DNA of 64,000 nt from VMDJ01 sp038146785 (GTDB lineage: Bacteria > Pseudomonadota > Gammaproteobacteria > Chromatiales > Chromatiaceae), in assembly GCA_038146785.1 (NCBI GenBank), contig JAYQSI010000016.1, forward strand, positions 372,001 to 436,000. Direction: 5' to 3'. Positions 62,569-64,000 of the stretch are shown piece after piece. The notes under the pieces are model-generated. The model saw only the letters and a program-made list of their open reading frames with translations, was not told where the DNA came from and ran no database searches. Within the stretch, counting starts at the first letter, position 1. Every line of letters starts with the position of its first letter. The translations under genes were made by a program, and so were the position numbers.

Positions 62569-64000
62569 TTACTGCTGCGGTTGTAATAAACCGATATCAG
62601 CAACTTGTAAGAAAGCCGATTGCAACTGACCGAGCATCGCTAAACGATTAGCTTTAACTGCAGCATCATCCGCCATAACCATCACATCATCGAAGTAAGC
62701 ATCAACCGGTGATCGCAAAGTCGACAATGCTTTGAGCGCATCCGAATAAGCTGACGATGCCATGGCTTGTGTTGCCGACGAGGTCGCATCTTGCATGGCT
62801 TGATGAAGAGCTGATTCAGCATCTACATCAAATAGCTTGGTATCGATTGAAGATGAAAGTTCGCCTTCAACTTTTTTGAGCAAGTTACTAATGCGCTTAT
62901 TTGCTGCAGCCAATGCTTCAGCTTCTGGTAAACCACGGAATTCAGTTACCGCGTTAATGCGTTGATCAAAGTCATTTAAGGTTGCAGGTTTAACCGCTAA
63001 TACCGCTTCAAAAGTATCAACACTGACACCAAGGTCAGCATACAAACCTTTTAGACGATCAAACATAAAGCCTTCAACATCATCAATGGCTGACGCTTCG
63101 GTAATGTTTCCAGCTAAGTTGTTAGAGGCCTGTGTGAGCAAGTCACGAATGTTTAATGGCAGTTGATGCTCTCGAATAATACGAAGCGCACCTAAAGCGG
63201 CACGACGTAAAGCAAAAGGATCTTTGTCGCCGGTTGGTTTCATGCCAATGCCGAAGATACCGACAAGGGTATCGATACGTTCAGCTAGGGCAATCGCAAT
63301 ACCTGTTTTAGTTTGCGGTAGCTGATCACCAGAGAAGCGCGGCATATAGAATTCATCCATTGCCTGAGCAATCTCAGCATCCTCACCATCACGCTGGGCT
63401 TGATAACGACCCATGATGCCTTGCATATCACCAAATTCGTAAACCATCTCCGTCATCAAGTCACAGCGACTTAACTGGCCGGCACGTTTTGCTTTCGCGG
63501 CATCACCATCAATAGACTTAGCAATATATTCAGCTAAAGCAGCGACACGCTCTGACTTGTCATACATGCTGCCAAGCTGCTTTTGGAAGACTACGGTTTT
63601 TAAGCGTTCGATATGGTCTTCAAGTTTCTTCTTGCCATCTTGTTGCCAGAAGAACATCGCATCTGCCAAACGAGGACGAACAACACGCTCGTTACCCGCT
63701 TTGATCATGGCAGGGTCTTTACTTTCAATGTTGGCAAGTGTGATGAAGTGGTTCATCAATTCGTGCTTTGCATTGAAAACAGGAAAATACTTTTGGTTGC
63801 TCTTCATGGTTGAAACAAGCGCCTTCATGAGGAACCTCTAAGAAGCGTTCTTCAAATTCGCCAGCAACTGGAATAGGCCACTCATTCAATGCGGTGACTT
63901 CTTCTAGAAGATCGTCATCCATCTCAGCGATACCATTAAGTGAAGCAGCGGTTTCTTCAACTTGCGTTTTAACCTTTGCTTTACGTTGATCAAAGTCTGC
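62569..64000 (-). CDS. glyS: Glycine-tRNA ligase beta subunit, partial, one-base frameshift
   Basis: C-terminal part of the beta subunit, running off the right edge. From the edge, DFDQRKAKVKTQVEE and LLEEVTALNEWPI, then FEERFLEVPHE, are in one frame; MKSNQKYFPVF, NIESKDPAMI and RVVRPRLADAMFF follow in the other. The break is at AAGG near 63822-63823, where removing one base gives VPHEALVSTMKSNQKYF, as in E. coli GlyS. Later HD-like and anticodon-binding regions (TGDKDPFALRRAALG) are intact. Essential in this type of glycyl-tRNA synthetase. Confidence 0.92.

Overview
This window reads as chromosomal core DNA of a gammaproteobacterium of moderate GC content, around the replication origin. The evidence is gene content and order. 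It carries rnpA-rpmH-dnaA-dnaN-recF-gyrB, mnmE-yidC, mnmG, rsmG-parA-parB-atpIBEFHAGDC and glmU-glmS. It also carries a second conserved block, hemE-gltD-gltB-aroB-aroK-ponA-maeB-rpmE, laid out as in Pseudomonas-type genomes. Coq7, the 6S RNA between zapA and the 5-formyl-THF cyclo-ligase gene, and a PlsC with an HQSTWE acyltransferase motif fit the same group. I cannot assign a genus. No rRNA, tRNA, insertion sequence, prophage or CRISPR array was found.

Layout. 1-3275 (minus): a late ubiquinone operon of ubiI-like (cut by the window edge), ubiH, pepP and ygfB. 3369-4738 (plus): a ZapB-like coiled-coil gene, zapA, 6S RNA and 5-formyl-THF cyclo-ligase. 5016-8086: a lysine-rich histone H1-like protein, a small lipoprotein, ilvA (minus) and rpiA. 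8186-9490 (minus): a badly corrupted outer-membrane porin gene with intact promoter, signal peptide and terminator. 9687-12953: rpsI-rplM, a 2Fe-2S ferredoxin, a broken GlcF-like Fe-S protein and coq7. 12957-22034 (minus): hemE, gltD, gltB, aroB and aroK. 22123-27474: ponA, gltA, maeB and rpmE. 27673-33930: rof, a CPXCG protein, tpm, hemW, uvrD and an AsmA/DUF748-like protein. 33980-46867 (minus): glmS, glmU, the ATP synthase operon, parB, parA and rsmG. 46936-54571: an MFS transporter, yaaA, mnmG, murI, mnmE and yidC. 54642-61719: rnpA, rpmH, then dnaA-dnaN-recF-gyrB with DnaA boxes and two parS sites inside recF. 61856-64000 (minus): plsC and glyS (cut by the window edge).

How the genes fit together: ubiI, ubiH and coq7 supply ring hydroxylations for ubiquinone. 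GltBD, GltA, MaeB and IlvA are central nitrogen and carbon metabolism. GlmS, GlmU, MurI and PonA make peptidoglycan. DnaA, ParA/ParB and parS run origin firing and segregation. RnpA, YidC, MnmE and MnmG mature tRNA and membrane proteins.

The most unusual feature is sequence integrity. hemE, uvrD, yidC and glyS each carry one single-base indel, and a GlcF-like gene carries three single-base insertions. Correcting one base restores 354, 720 and 547 codons for hemE, uvrD and yidC. The porin locus is shredded by many small indels although its control signals are intact. Because hemE, yidC and glyS are normally indispensable, residual assembly error or collapsed strain variants is the leading explanation. 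I did not find a clearly novel multi-gene system.
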